Shown here: positions 1 to 10,790 of the stretch, piece by piece
Position numbering within the stretch: the first letter of the stretch is position 1
Layout of the letters: each line of letters opens with the position of its first letter
Origin: Stictocephala bisonia
Taxonomy: Eukaryota > Arthropoda > Insecta > Hemiptera > Membracidae
Assembly (NCBI GenBank): GCA_035578905.1
Contig: JAQJVL010000198.1
Span: 992,001 to 1,056,000 of the forward strand
Direction: 5' to 3'
Length of the DNA: 64,000 nt
Translations under genes and position numbers: made by a program
The notes under the pieces: generated by a model
What the model saw: only the letters and a program-made list of their open reading frames with translations
What the model was told of the DNA's origin: nothing
Database searches by the model: none

Positions 1-768
1 GGTACAATTACCATAAAGAACTAAACCGTACCTGAATACAGACTGAAAATATGCAAAATAGGCTGTTCTTATATAATTTTTTGGTACAATATTGTTCAAT
101 CTATTTAAAAGATAAATTACCCTTGATAGTCGTTTATTTAAATAGTCTATGTGATCGTTCCAGGTTAGCTGATTGTCAATATAAACCCCCAAAAATTTAA
201 TCGAATCCACAAAATTTTCATCCAATGAAATAGAACTAGGCTTAAGATGAAATAGTATGTTTTTGTTTTATTACAATTTAGCAAAAATCCATTTGAATTA
301 AACCAATTTAAAGCTTTAGAAAGAGTCTCATTAGCCATAATTTCCAGATCATTAATGTTTTTGCTTACGTTAAAGAAAGTTGTGTCATCGGCGTAAAGAA
401 TAATTTTAGAATCAGTTGTCGATGAAAGATCATTGATATATATCAAAAATAGGAGGGGACCCAGGACAGAGCCCTGTGGGACGCCCCACTCCATTTTCAA
501 TTCTTTTGACCACCTTCCATTGACACAAACGGTTTGCCTACGGTTGTTTAAATAGGATTCAAAAAATTTTAAAGATGGTTTACAGAAACCATAATGTTTT
601 AATTTTGCAATTAGAATTTTACTTTCAACACAATCAAAAGCCTTGCTCAGGTCACAAAAAGTGGCCTGCGCAAAGGCTTTGTCTTCAAAAGATAGGTGAA
701 TTTGTCTGACTAAGTTATCTAAAGCATTGAACGTTGATCTGCCCTGTCTAAAGCCGAATTGTGATGAA
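1..768 (-). pseudogene. LINE RT catalytic core and C-terminus, broken, cut by window start
   Basis: Reading minus, this holds FGFRQGRS (about 760), CDLSKAFDCVE (about 650), GVPQGSVLGPLLFLIYINDL (485-430) and the catalytic YADDTTF (about 400-380). The palm and thumb region FLGVYIDNQLTW (about 200-165) follows in another frame after a shift near 260, and further RT sequence runs to base 1. The stretch 500-165 is open for 111 codons. No 3' end is visible because the window stops. Confidence 0.85.
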
Positions 769-2440
769 TTAAAAATATTGTTGTTTTCTAAAAAATGAGT
801 AAATTTGTTTGTATACTAACTGTTCAATTAATTTTCCAAGTACCGGGATTATTGATATAGGTCGACAGCTCTGAGGATTGTGTTTTGGTCCATTTTTGTA
901 AATTGGGCATACACGAGAAATTTTAAGTTGATTGGGAAAAATGCCATCACTAAGCAGACGATTTACACATACTGCTAGAGGTTCAGTCAAACCAACAATA
1001 ATTCTTTTCAGTAAATTGTTTGACATATTATAAAAATCATTACTATCTGAATTTTTCATATTTTTAACAGCATCAAGAACATCTTTTTCTGTTACTGCTG
1101 ACCATTTAAAATGATTTAAACTATTATGGGTAGACCTATTGTCATCACTTAAAAGGTTTGGCAATTTACAATTTGTTTTCATTTTTATTTCCCTAACTGA
1201 ATTAATAAAATACCTGTTCAATACATCAGGTTCAATGTTAGGCTCACTTTTCTTGTTGACTTCTGTGTTATATTTAATAACATCCCATGCAGCTTTGCAT
1301 TTGTTTTTGCTAACTTCAATATATTTAACATTTGTGAAAAACTTTGCTTCATTAATAGATTTTCTGTATTGATGTTTTAATTTTGCAAAACTTAATTTAA
1401 TATCACAATTGTTTTTATCATTATTACATTTCATTAGACAATCTAAAAATAACAATCTATTTTTCATTTCAGCCAATTCAAATGTATACCAATCCTGGTT
1501 CAACTTTTTTTTCTTTGGTTTTTCAGTTTTCACTTTAATAGTTCTTGAGTAATAATTTAAATGATTTGTTATAACATTAAATATGTGTAAAAACATAGTA
1601 TCTGACGATTCATAACTACACTTGTGTAGCAAGAATGACCAGTCATGTGAGGCTAAACATGAAGATAAAGCTTCAATATTTTTCTTAGGCAAGTAAAATT
1701 TTATCTGGTAGTGCTTTGATGTTGTAAAACTGCCATTGAAATTAGAATTATTTGAATTAAAATCTGTTTGAACCGAAATTCCATCATGGTCGGAAAAGGG
1801 AAAGTGAAAAGTTGTTACAATTTGAATTGTTAAATGTTGTTTTAAAATAAAAATATTATCTAGGCAATTGTTGCCTCTTGTAGGTGTGTTATTATAGTGA
1901 TAAAAATTATATTGTTTAAACAAGTTAAGCAGCTCCCTTGAGGTTTTGCTATTTTTTGTCACATCAAAACTACTATTAAAATCACCCACTATTAAAATCA
2001 TAATTAATATCATAATAGTTCCATTGTGACATAAAATTTAAAAACAATTCTAGAATTCTAAGGAATTGATAAGGATCACCATTAGGAGAGTGATAGACAG
2101 AAACTACAATGGTTTTAGTGCTATCCAGAAATGCTGCCGATGCTTCAAAATTTAGTTCCTCACAAAATTGGCTCACATCACACTTCCTTGCAATTAAATT
2201 ATTATGAACAAATATAGAGGAACCGCCTCTAATGTGATTTGTTCTACAGTAAGCATCAGCACAATGGAACTCGCAAGGAAAGGATAAATTAATTTCATTT
2301 GTTAACATCCAGTGTTCAGTTTAACAAATAACTGAAATATTAGAATCAATTAAGAAACAATCCAAAGCATGAACTTTTTTCTTTAGCCCTTGAATATTTA
2401 AAAATATTATGTTAAAACTAGAAAAAGAAAAAGATTGGTC
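769..2440 (-). pseudogene. LINE endonuclease and N-terminal RT region, broken
   Basis: The endonuclease starts near 2440 with FLNIQG and includes TEHW, RGGSSIFV, the GDFNSSFD motif (about 1985-1960) and FSDHDGI (about 1800), the typical AP-endonuclease blocks of LINEs. After a Lys-rich linker the RT begins, with CRPISIIPVLGKLIE near 860. A TAA interrupts the frame just before TEHW (about 2326). A small duplication near 1980-2010 shifts the frame, and another shift lies near 780. The residues closely follow the LINE at 37.9-39.8 kb, which supports the reading across the breaks. Confidence 0.85.
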
Positions 2441-2886
2441 TACATTGACTGACTGATTTGTACAAGTTAGTGATTTACTAGGCCTACTAAATATACTGTT
2501 TTAAAGTGGGATGTGACAGAGATAAGTTGTTATTTGCTGTGGTCTCATGAGATGTGTGTGGTGTATAAGTAGAAACATGTGTGGACTGTGAATGTGTGTG
2601 GACAAAAGAGTTAGCTGCAGTGGAAGTAGGAACAGCACTTGACACACAACTGACCATGGAAAAAGGAACAGCACTCAACACACAACTACCAATGAGTTGA
2701 GAAGACACTTTACCGCTGCCAGTGTCAATTATGGGGTTGTCTGTTTGATGTTGAGTCGATGTCACTACACTTTGGCTTCCAGGTGTCATTATTCTTCGGG
2801 ATGGGGTGGTAGTTTCTAGATTTGACTCAATCAATTCTATTTCAGAATATTTTAGGTTGTTTGCAGAGGACTTCATAATCCAGTTC

Positions 2887-3576
2887 TCATTTTGTGAGTG
2901 ATTTACAAATCCAATCCAACTTGTGTTTAGCATCTATTATTGATTGATCTGAGAATCCCTGGAAATCAGTAATCATTCTATCAAAGTTGCACGTGTTCAG
3001 TTGATCTTGGTGCTTGGCTGAGTGTTTAACTGAAATATTTTCATGTACGTTATTTTTTGAAGCACAGTCATTCATTATTGTGGTTGATAAGGCGCTGCAG
3101 AGTTTTTTCTTCCCTATAATACTTAGATGCAGGCCATGTCGAGTATTACATTCCCTTGTCATTTTTGTTTTACTCATAGTTATTATATTAGCAGATTTTT
3201 TGTTTAGCTGTGTTATCTGTTTATTAATATCTTTATTTAATTGGGAAATAAGTTTATTGTAAGATGGTTTATCAAAACGATGAGGAATTCCAGGAAAGAT
3301 AACATTAGTCCAGTTGCTAAGAAATGCAACTGTGCCAACAATTTTGCTTGTTAAGACTGTTGGATTGCTTAGTATTGTAGGGACGTCATTAGTGCCACCC
3401 ATAAGAATAACATAGTCTTCTTTAGTGAAATCTGATGTTAGAGCAACAATATCATCAACCACCTCATGAAACTTTGCATTTGGCTTGTAGATGGATAAAA
3501 CTAGGTAGTCTTCCTGTAAGTTCCCTTGGAGTAGCTTGCCACATAACCGTCCATGGCTGTCAGCAACCAATAACAC
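2887..3576 (-). CDS. SGNH/GDSL-like hydrolase domain of LINE ORF1
   Basis: This 229-residue frame shows SGNH hydrolase blocks: ADSHGR at residues 5-10 (nucleophile Ser7), LMGGTNDV at 58-65 (Gly and Asn of blocks II/III) and RHGLHL at 146-151 (His150). The Asp normally three residues before the catalytic His is replaced by His147, as also happens in the LINE at 16-20 kb. Esterases of this type are known in CR1-like ORF1 proteins, where their role is unproven; lipid or membrane binding has been suggested. It follows the Ulp1 frame after 34 bases. An overlapping frame (2933-2487), rich in Ser and Thr, probably continues the linker. Confidence 0.75.
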   Translation of the reverse strand: MLLVADSHGRLCGKLLQGNLQEDYLVLSIYKPNAKFHEVVDDIVALTSDFTKEDYVILMGGTNDVPTILSNPTVLTSKIVGTVAFLSNWTNVIFPGIPHRFDKPSYNKLISQLNKDINKQITQLNKKSANIITMSKTKMTRECNTRHGLHLSIIGKKKLCSALSTTIMNDCASKNNVHENISVKHSAKHQDQLNTCNFDRMITDFQGFSDQSIIDAKHKLDWICKSLTK

Positions 3577-3610
3577 CTTTGGTTTAGTTTTAATTTCTTA
3601 GGTAGATTTC

Positions 3611-4465
3611 CTATGAATATGATGAGGGATTTTTCTTGATGGTAAACGTGTAACTATTTGCTTTGGGTTTTTTTTCTAAGCTAGGATGATGTGTGCATGA
3701 TTCAGTAACATTAGTTTTTTTGTACACTATGTGTTTTTGGCCCTTATGATTTTTTTGTTTATCAGTTTTCACAGCTTCATTGTTATGAGAATTTAAGGAC
3801 ACTAGATTACTGTAAATTTGGGTAGTTTCTATTTCAGTCATACAAGCTTGAATCTCCTTGTTTGACCGAACAACGCTAGATATTGAGTGATTTACATTTG
3901 TTTCACAATCAATCATAAGATCTCTTAAAGTTTTCACACTTAGGTTATGTTTGTTTTTTAAAATATAAGCTAGAGAAGCTCTCTTTTTAATGATGTTTAC
4001 TTCAGTAATTACTAGTTTTTCAATATAATGTATCTGCAAGCCACAGCTATTGACAAACATTCCCAACAAAAGCATCTCAATAGCACATATCACAAATACC
4101 CCACAGTCATAACTGTTGCTCTGCTGGGGCCCTTTAATTTCAGTAATATTCAACTTTGCATTTGTCCCCACTAAATACTTAAATAGTTTATTTGCTACCG
4201 TCTCTGCAGATGTTAGATTATAACTGTTTAATGAGTCAATGTGATAAAATGACTGTGAATGTTTAACATAGACAAGTACACTCCAGTGTGTACCTTGGTT
4301 TCCTGATGGGTACATTTGATCAGAATCATTTATCGGTATAAATAATATGTCCTTATCCCTGATATTTAGAGGGTCTATAAAATGATTAAAATCATTTACA
4401 CTTTTCACTGCATGGCTAGTAATTGGATTAATTATTAAAAAAGGAATATCTGTAATAATACAATA
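3611..4465 (-). CDS. Ulp1/SENP-like (C48) cysteine protease domain of LINE ORF1
   Basis: The frame is open from about 4465; the first ATG is at 4408 (265 residues to the stop). Counting from that ATG, the C48 catalytic set is complete: His41 in GTHWSVLVY, Asp58 in YHIDSLN, Gln95/96 and Cys102 in QQSNSYDCGVFV. This spacing and the DCG motif match Ulp1/SENP peptidases, which remove SUMO or NEDD8 from proteins; SENP8-like is my best guess. The tail (residues 130-265) is basic and low in complexity. Homology continues upstream of the ATG (residues INPITSHAV), so the true start is probably lost by 5' truncation near 4465, where a 20-bp palindrome begins. The true substrate is unknown. Confidence 0.8.
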   Translation of the reverse strand, partial: YCIITDIPFLIINPITSHAVKSVNDFNHFIDPLNIRDKDILFIPINDSDQMYPSGNQGTHWSVLVYVKHSQSFYHIDSLNSYNLTSAETVANKLFKYLVGTNAKLNITEIKGPQQSNSYDCGVFVICAIEMLLLGMFVNSCGLQIHYIEKLVITEVNIIKKRASLAYILKNKHNLSVKTLRDLMIDCETNVNHSISSVVRSNKEIQACMTEIETTQIYSNLVSLNSHNNEAVKTDKQKNHKGQKHIVYKKTNVTESCTHHPSLEKKPKANSYTFTIKKNPSSYS

Positions 4466-4483
4466 ATAATCGCCCGATTATTA
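4464..4483. repeat. 20-bp near-perfect palindrome, copy 1
   Basis: TAATAATCG-CC-CGATTATTA has 9-bp arms. A matching stretch of about 30 bases, including this core, recurs at 8441-8460 inside the hAT-type MITE. Here it touches the 5' edge of the Ulp1-bearing LINE. Function unknown. Confidence 0.75.
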
Positions 4484-4492
4484 CTATGGTTA

Positions 4493-4665
4493 CGTTTTTC
4501 TCAAGAGTAAGCTTTGTTACTGTCTATATTATAATGTGGTTTTGTCTTAGTGTCCTTAACAATTAATTGTACAAGCTTATATTATGTTTCTCACTTCACT
4601 TTGATTGTAATTGATCTAATTAACGAGAAAGAGCCTTTCAGAGAGTGAAGGTTATCACTACACTG
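4493..4665. repeat. Dispersed AT-rich repeat, copy 1
   Basis: This stretch resembles 7866-7984 plus 8809-8835 by eye: shared blocks include TAAGCTTT, GTCCTTAAC/ATCCTTAAC, CACTTCACTTT and a final AGAGCC...CAG...GTGAAGGT. The second copy is split by the hAT MITE at 7985-8800. No coding sequence. It is probably part of an older DNA element whose ends I cannot fix. Confidence 0.5.
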
Positions 4666-5084
4666 ATTGGCTGTCAAAAATTACAAATTAATTTTCTAAA
4701 AATAACTACGTTAATTTTGCCCCTATTTATATTTCACTAAAAATAACTAAAATAGCCGAGAGTCGTAAGTATTTTTCTTATTAATAGCATAAATTCGTTG
4801 TATTATAAAGTTTTTATTGAAATAGAAGAAGACATAATTTTTTACTTTATTTTATTGAAAACGTTAAAGGAATATAGACAGTTGTAGTTCATTATACAGC
4901 CATTAATAGATAATTAATAATCTCAATTTGGATATATACTGCACCTTAGTGGCAATATTGTAAACCACTACTAATAGACGCCATGTTAGAGATAACTGCG
5001 CTACTGGTGGACACTACAAGAAAACCTTTATACTTGTACTAAATACCGTAACCTAAACCTAATACAGCTTAGTCAAACTATTAA
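4666..5084. other. Non-coding spacer, nothing recognised
   Basis: AT-rich sequence between the dispersed repeat and the piggyBac element. No open frame, palindrome or repeat stands out apart from the TTAA at 5081-5084, which is the left target duplication of the piggyBac element. Confidence 0.5.
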
Positions 5085-7842
5085 CCTCTTCAGTGGATTT
5101 GGTCAGTATACTGTACAAATTCTAATTATATACTAGAGAGTAAATTTTTAAACTTTGGGCTAAAAATTTTGCAATGATGATTTTCTTTAATATATGACTC
5201 TTCTTATGACTTTTATTAACTGTAACAAAAAATATTTTATTTATTTATACCCTTTTTTTACTGTACGGTATAGTGTACAAATTCTCTCAATGAAATAATT
5301 ATGTTAGGATTGTATTGATAATAAATGCCATGGTTTAGATAGAAATATTTATTCAAAACAAGTTATTTTTACAAGGATTAGCAAATTATTTCTTTGTATG
5401 AAATTCATAAAAACAATTTCTCTTCTGGTTGATGCATAAATGCACCTTGCATTTATGGCAAAAGAAATGGGACCGATATTTACCACATGTACTGTTTTTA
5501 CACCTAGTAGGTTCGGTTTTTCCGTCATGAGTAGGTAGGTGATCTACTGAGTCTGTTTGAACACTCTGTAATGGACGTTGTTCATACCTTGACCTCTTTG
5601 TCTGAGGCATATTATCATCTGGATTGTTATTTGCCTTTTCATTTGATAGCCTTCCCTTCTTTTTGTTAGTGACTGGTTTACCTACTCTTATAATTTCTTC
5701 TGCCAGCTGGAGCCTAAAAGCAAGTAAGTCCAACTGTTCTTTCTTCGGGACCTTGAGAATTTGTGCTGTTCTCTTGTACTCAAGCCAAGAATTCGTTACA
5801 GCCATATCGATAGCATGGAAAATTACTCGTAATGTCCACTTTTTTGAGCGTACTGTGATTCTGTACAGTGCAATATATCGATTATAAAGGTCCACCCCGC
5901 CCATCGCAGAGTTGTACTCATTGACAACTTGTGGTCTTGTTACTTTTATATACGCTTTATCCCTTTTCTCCCATCTTTTGACCGTGTCAGTCTCACCTAT
6001 ACCGACATAGTTTGAGGCAAGAGATACTGTTTTATTATCGAGCCATTTTGTTACCACCACATCCCCATCGTCACTCACTACTTCCTCACTGAATCCCCTC
6101 TTTTCCTTCATCATTATTTTATCAGAAGTTAAAGGTGGTTTACTAAATCTATTCAATCTTGCAGTACAAGCTGCAAAAATCATCTTACTCTTTAAAATTT
6201 GAAGTAAGGCGTTAAGAAGAGAAATAATTGTCGAAAAACAATAAATTTCCAGGTTTCAAATTTTCAACCAGTTTCAAAACCACTGTCGCTCCCAATCCAA
6301 AGTCTCTGACATAATCCTTGTCCAACTCAGTATTTTGTCCCTGGTATAATACAAAATCATACATCATCCCACTTTTTCCTGCTAGAATGAAATTTTTTAT
6401 ACCCCATGGGCATGGTTTTCCTTTTACATATTGTTTCACAGATAAATTTTTCCCAGTAAAAGGAATAATCTGTTCATCAACAGACATGTACCGTTCTACT
6501 TGAATTTTCCTACATCTACTTGCTATGCAATCAAGTAAAGGGTGAACTTTGAAAAATATGTCATTGTTATTGGTCCTCTCCAAGTTATTTACAAAATGTA
6601 AGTTGTTCCTAATTGAGAAAAACCTTTTCAAAGGCATTTGTGCATCTCTGAACAAGCCGATGTTTAGACTCGAATCCCAGTACATTTTTACACGGGGTAA
6701 ATTTAGGGATCCCATCGCAATATGCAACGCAATTGCTGTTTCGATTTCCAAGAGTGTGCAATCTTTGAAACTAGTTTTATTATTTTGCATTGCATACATA
6801 TTTGTGCAATCACGAGCAGTCTCAAGTATGCTCTTTGGTACATACTTTTGAAAAAATATCAAAGGAGATGGTAGCATTGTGTACTCTGTTGAAAACTCTT
6901 AGTCCCAATCAGGGGGATCTCTTGTAGTAAACATTTCATTTTTCCATTGTATTTCTCTCTTACTCGTAACAATATTGTTGAATAACATACCTCTTTGATC
7001 AGCATTATCTAAAACTGGAGGGACAACATCATTTTGTATTTCTTGCTCTGGCAACACTTCCTGGTTGTTTGCTATAACAGTTGTTATGGCTTGATCAATG
7101 TCCAATATATTGTCCAATTGTTCATCAAACTGTCCATCACCTTCAATATCATTCATCAAATTATCCTCAAAAATGACATCATCACCAAAATTGACACCGT
7201 CTTCCACGTGTAAAATATCTGCTGGCAGTTCAAATTCACCCACCTCTTCTTCCCTGTCTGACAAATTTTCTATGTCGGAAATATCCCCATTTTCAATCAA
7301 ATCAAGGATATCACATGCTTTCAGAGTATGTTTAGACATTTCTGTTGGTGTTTGTTAGAACACACATAACCTAAAACTAATACACTAAACAACTAAAACT
7401 AAAACACTCACTAAAGGCAATTGTACATTATACTGTACATCACTTTTCAAATCAATGCCAAATAAAATATATGGTAAAAATGTACGATGTGAACTATTTA
7501 AAACCAAATACATACATTGAACAAACAAAATATGCACTTAACTAACCTTAATTCACTCTGAATTATTATAAAATTTCATTTGAAAAGTACATGTTGTTGA
7601 CATGGAAACAGACTGCATTAGATGGGCTGAGAATATGATTGGTTGAGATGTTTTGCTGTGGCCACAACAGGTAGCAGCACTATCCAATACAAAACTCAAT
7701 GTGCAGTATTCTGTACAAATGCCTTCACCAACACCAGCATACCTTATTTATTTATTTTTAACTACTGAAATTACATGTACACTATACTGTACAATGGACC
7801 TTAACATAGGTGAAAAAAATTGTTAAAAAACCACTGAGGAGG
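5085..7842 (-). mobile_element. piggyBac-family DNA transposon with TTAA target duplication
   Basis: The element is bounded by TTAA on both sides (5081-5084 and 7843-7846). Its terminal inverted repeats (TIRs) are CCTCTTCAGTGG at the left and CCTCCTCAGTGG (as complement) at the right: 11 of 12 bases match. The 2758-bp length and a single transposase frame on the minus strand fit piggyBac. Subterminal motifs with TACTGTACA or ATAGTGTACAAATTC recur near both ends (5108, 5265, 7425, 7775) and may bind transposase. TTAA-specific insertion is the hallmark of the superfamily. Confidence 0.95.
5386..7339 (-). pseudogene. piggyBac transposase, inactivated by one stop and one frameshift
   Basis: Three open pieces form one transposase. 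7339-6899 is the acidic N-terminus (MSKHTLKACDIL). 6877-6212 holds the first two catalytic aspartates: Asp134 in SVDEQIIPF and Asp216 in FFDNYFSS. 6183-5386 holds MGGVDLYN (third Asp98) and a Cys/His-rich C-terminal zinc motif (residues about 225-260). A TAA at 6899-6901 interrupts the frame with no frame change, so it is a nonsense mutation. A frameshift of one lost or two gained bases lies between 6212 and 6183. The position matching the fourth acidic residue (D450 in the Trichoplusia enzyme) is Asn101 here, by my alignment. Confidence 0.9.
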
Positions 7843-7865
7843 TTAAAGTGAATAATATTTAAAAG

Positions 7866-7984
7866 TAAGCTTTTCTTTTGTGTATATTATACAGTGGTTT
7901 TATCTTATCATCCTTAACTAATGCTCAGGGACTTATGCTCAACACTTCACTTTAATTTAATTTGAAATAACAATGATTTAAGAG
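7866..7984. repeat. Dispersed AT-rich repeat, copy 2 (left part)
   Basis: This resembles 4493-4620 and continues at 8809-8835 on the far side of the hAT MITE. That shows the MITE inserted into an existing copy of the repeat. No coding content. Confidence 0.45.
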
Positions 7985-8800
7985 TAGTGATGGGCACTAT
8001 CGACTGATAACAGTGATAACTATCGAAAAGTTTGTATCAGTCGAATGTTCTTAAAAGTAGTCGAATGAAAAAAGTCGTGACCACATGATCTCAATGTAAC
8101 CATTGAGAATGAGCGCCGAACTGCGGGACACTGCAAACAGTCATTGGAAATAATCGAGAGCAACCGAAAACACCCGAAGAGTTGTAAAAGTTGTAACTAT
8201 TTTTATTTGTCTAGTCATGAATGGATAAAAAATTATAAGAATTACGCGCTTATTGATCAATTAATTATTTTATGATCACGCATCTTGTAGTACACTATAG
8301 TTAATTAGGCTTTGGTAAAATTTATTTCACTAATACTTTTATGATGCAACTTACTTTTAGAATGGAAATTATTAATATGAAATGATTTTCATACAATGAA
8401 TGCCACAATAAGAACAGAAACATAATTTAGTTTCATACAATAATAATCGCCCGATTATTACTATAGTTTTTTGTCATGGACTACAATAATGTATCTGTAG
8501 TTAATTATGCCTATATTTAACATATACATGTATCATAATAACACATTTTACAAAATGATTAGAAAATAGTTGGTATATTTTCAAAGCTGTTTTGATATTC
8601 AATAACAAGTAGCAAATGACCAATTTAAAAAATGAATAAAGCAGTTGCGCTTGTACGAATGTAACAGTCAGTATACGTTGCTTGACTTGTTTGTTACGGC
8701 GATAGTTAGTTCCCCTCTCCATACAATAGTAGTCAGTAGTGATTTCCTACTATCGTATTGACAGTCGGTAGTCAATTTCAAAAGACAATACCCATCGCTA
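7985..8800. mobile_element. hAT-type MITE, 816 bp, with 8-bp target duplication
   Basis: The left end is TAGTGATGGGCACTATCG. The right end read as complement is TAGCGATGGGTATTGT. The outer ten bases match at nine positions. Flanks are TTTAAGAG (7977-7984) and CTTAAGAG (8801-8808), an 8-bp duplication with one mismatch; 8 bp is diagnostic of hAT elements. No transposase is present (longest frame 73 codons), so it is non-autonomous. It contains the second copy of the TAATAATCGCC palindrome at 8441-8460. Confidence 0.8.
8441..8460. repeat. 20-bp near-perfect palindrome, copy 2
   Basis: Same 20-bp core as 4464-4483, with flanking bases ACAA before and CTAT after also shared. It lies within the hAT MITE. 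Confidence 0.75.
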
Positions 8801-8808
8801 CTTAAGAG

Positions 8809-10020
8809 CCATTCAGTAAGTGAAGGTGAACTACTGAACCTTAGTCGTCACTAAGAAATAGTTCTAATTTATTATTGACTGTTTAAATATAACGCCTGGC
8901 TGATGCGGTTCGTAAAAGTTCTAAAGAATGTAATGGAATGCTTTCATTTGTCAAAATAATAAACCAACTAGATTTGGATACGAAACAGGCACTAACATAA
9001 AAAACGAAAGTACGAAGGGCATATATATGATCATGCAAAGATAAAGAGAAAAACTTTGGTAAGAAATACTGTGCTTCACAAAATTAACGACTTGACACCA
9101 AATTGTATGTAATATCATTTAATTTACCCATAGTTATATAACAAATGCTCTTGTACATAAAATGTACTATATTAAACAATAAACCTTCTAGAAGGTCAAT
9201 GGTAGCATAGACCTTCTATTATACCATTCTATTATACCACTATGATAATAGAAGGTATATGCAACTAGTATACGAAGAAAAGTGTAATTTATTACGAATT
9301 TTAGTTTTTTTAGATGAATTGGCACTTCCAAAACAAAAAGAGTATTTTTCATTGTAAAAGGTAGTTTTCCTTGTTTTATAATGCACTCTTTCAAAATAGG
9401 TTTATGGTCTTGAAATCAAAGATATTTAATCAAAAATGCTTGATAAATAAAATAATGAGAAAATATTTAATATCTAATGCCTTAAAGCTCTCAACTGATA
9501 GACCAGATTGTAGTATAGCCCAAATGTAGTTTTATCGGAAAACTTAAAAAATATTGTTTATAATTTTCAAGTGTTATTTCAAAGTAAATTATTATTCATC
9601 ATCTGAATCCAATAATACTTTCAGAATATTGAAAAAAAATAATAAATAAACTACCACCCATTACTCAAAATGAACAAATACTTGGACCTTGCATAGGTAC
9701 TTGAGTAAGGCATAAAATTACTACTTAAATTCAATATAGCTGTAACTAAAAAAGGGGGAATAGCTTTTTATGCTGAAAATAGCCAAATATTTGAAAAATA
9801 ATTAATATTTTTAAACATTCGATTTGGGCACTAATTAAAGACATGTTCGTCTAAAAATTTTAATTTAAGAAAAAAGGATTAAATATTTGGGTTCTTAATT
9901 TAGTTGTGACATTCACGTATGTTGGTGTGGTGACATGGTGACAACACTGATAACAAAATGAGATGCACGAAGGGAGGCATACAAGACAATACGTTATGAA
10001 CAGTCAATATAAGTCATGGT
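8809..10020. other. Non-coding spacer with one short palindrome
   Basis: The start (8809-8835) is the right part of the split dispersed repeat. Apart from the palindrome at 9206-9261 I see only AT-rich sequence without a convincing reading frame. Confidence 0.5.
9206..9261. repeat. Short palindromic element, copy 1
   Basis: The left arm CATAGACCTTCTATTATACC is followed by a partial repeat of TTCTATTATACC and the right arm ATAATAGAAGGTATATG. It is related to the palindromes at 49490-49529, 55112-55145 and 56171-56210. The extra internal repeat makes this copy longer than the 40-bp form. Confidence 0.7.
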
Positions 10021-10024
10021 ACTC

Positions 10025-10790
10025 TTCAAACTTCAAACTTGTTTATTTGGCCAAATCAACAATACATTTGCATTAGCTAAGTCAATACAATAATTTATAT
10101 ATATTATTAACTAAATCATTACACGGGAATTTATTAGCGACTACCAGCCAGAAACTCCCGGACGCTGTAGACTACTTCCTCCAAGAGCATTGTTTTAACC
10201 CCCCTCTTAAAAGAACGGTGATCCTGCTCGATCTTTAGACATAATGGGAGACTATTGTAAAGTTTTACAGCATTATAAAGGAATTGTTTTTGAAAAAATG
10301 AAGTTGAATGTTTAGGAATGGAAATATGATTGTTTTGCAGAATTGATAACTTTGACTGGAAGGAAAACTAAACATTGTAACATTGTTCTTAACAAACAGT
10401 AATGTCTCCAAGATATAAATGGAAGGGAATGTTAAAATTTTGCTGGCTCTAAATATTTCTCTGCATGATTGGTTTCTGGGGAGGGAGAAGATGACCCTTA
10501 TAGCCTTCTTTTGTAAGCGGAACAAAAAAGCGGTCCTTTGGCTTTCACTTCCCCAAACCGGTACTGCATATGAAAGATATGGGTAAATTATACCATAGTA
10601 AGCTGAAACGAGAACCTCGTTGCTCACTAGGTACTGTTTTCAGTGTCCGTAGGATGAAGACTCCGATTGAGACTTTATTGGCCACTCCTACAATATGTTT
10701 ATTGTAGTTTAAATTGTGATCAAAAGTAAGGCCAAGGAATTTCACATCCTGGGAAGAGTTCTTAATATTGTAAATGAAGGCCATACGTTA
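10025..10790 (-). mobile_element. 5'-truncated LINE fragment (RT C-terminus)
   Basis: On the minus strand, 10784-10545 reads FLGLTFDHNLNYNKHI and 10627-10265 reads LVSAYYGIIYPYLSYAVPVWG then LQKKAIRVI. These are the thumb and C-terminal motifs of Jockey/CR1-type RT. It resembles the LINE at 59.3-60.4 kb (AYYGVIYPYLSYGLALWGG). There is a frameshift near 10600. The 3' end is near 10025, where the minus strand reads AATAAACAAGTTTGAAGTTT. The catalytic core is missing. Confidence 0.85.

Larger units (their letters stand above)
1..4465 (-). mobile_element. LINE (CR1/Jockey-like) with Ulp1 protease, SGNH hydrolase, endonuclease and RT
   Basis: A non-LTR retrotransposon reads right to left and runs off the window start. 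In its own 5' to 3' order it carries a Ulp1-like cysteine protease (4465-3611), an SGNH/GDSL hydrolase (3576-2887), a Ser/Thr-rich linker (about 2933-2487), an apurinic-type endonuclease (about 2440-1780) and a reverse transcriptase (about 1780-1). SGNH esterases are known in ORF1 of CR1-type LINEs; the Ulp1 domain is less usual. The copy is dead: I see a stop inside the endonuclease near 2326 and frame changes near 2000, 780 and 260. The endonuclease/RT is clearly related to the plus-strand LINE at 37.1-40.9 kb. The clade assignment is my inference. Confidence 0.9.

Noticed and set aside
6318..6851. Plus-strand frames opposite the piggyBac transposase
   Set aside because: Antisense shadows; the minus strand carries the catalytic motifs.
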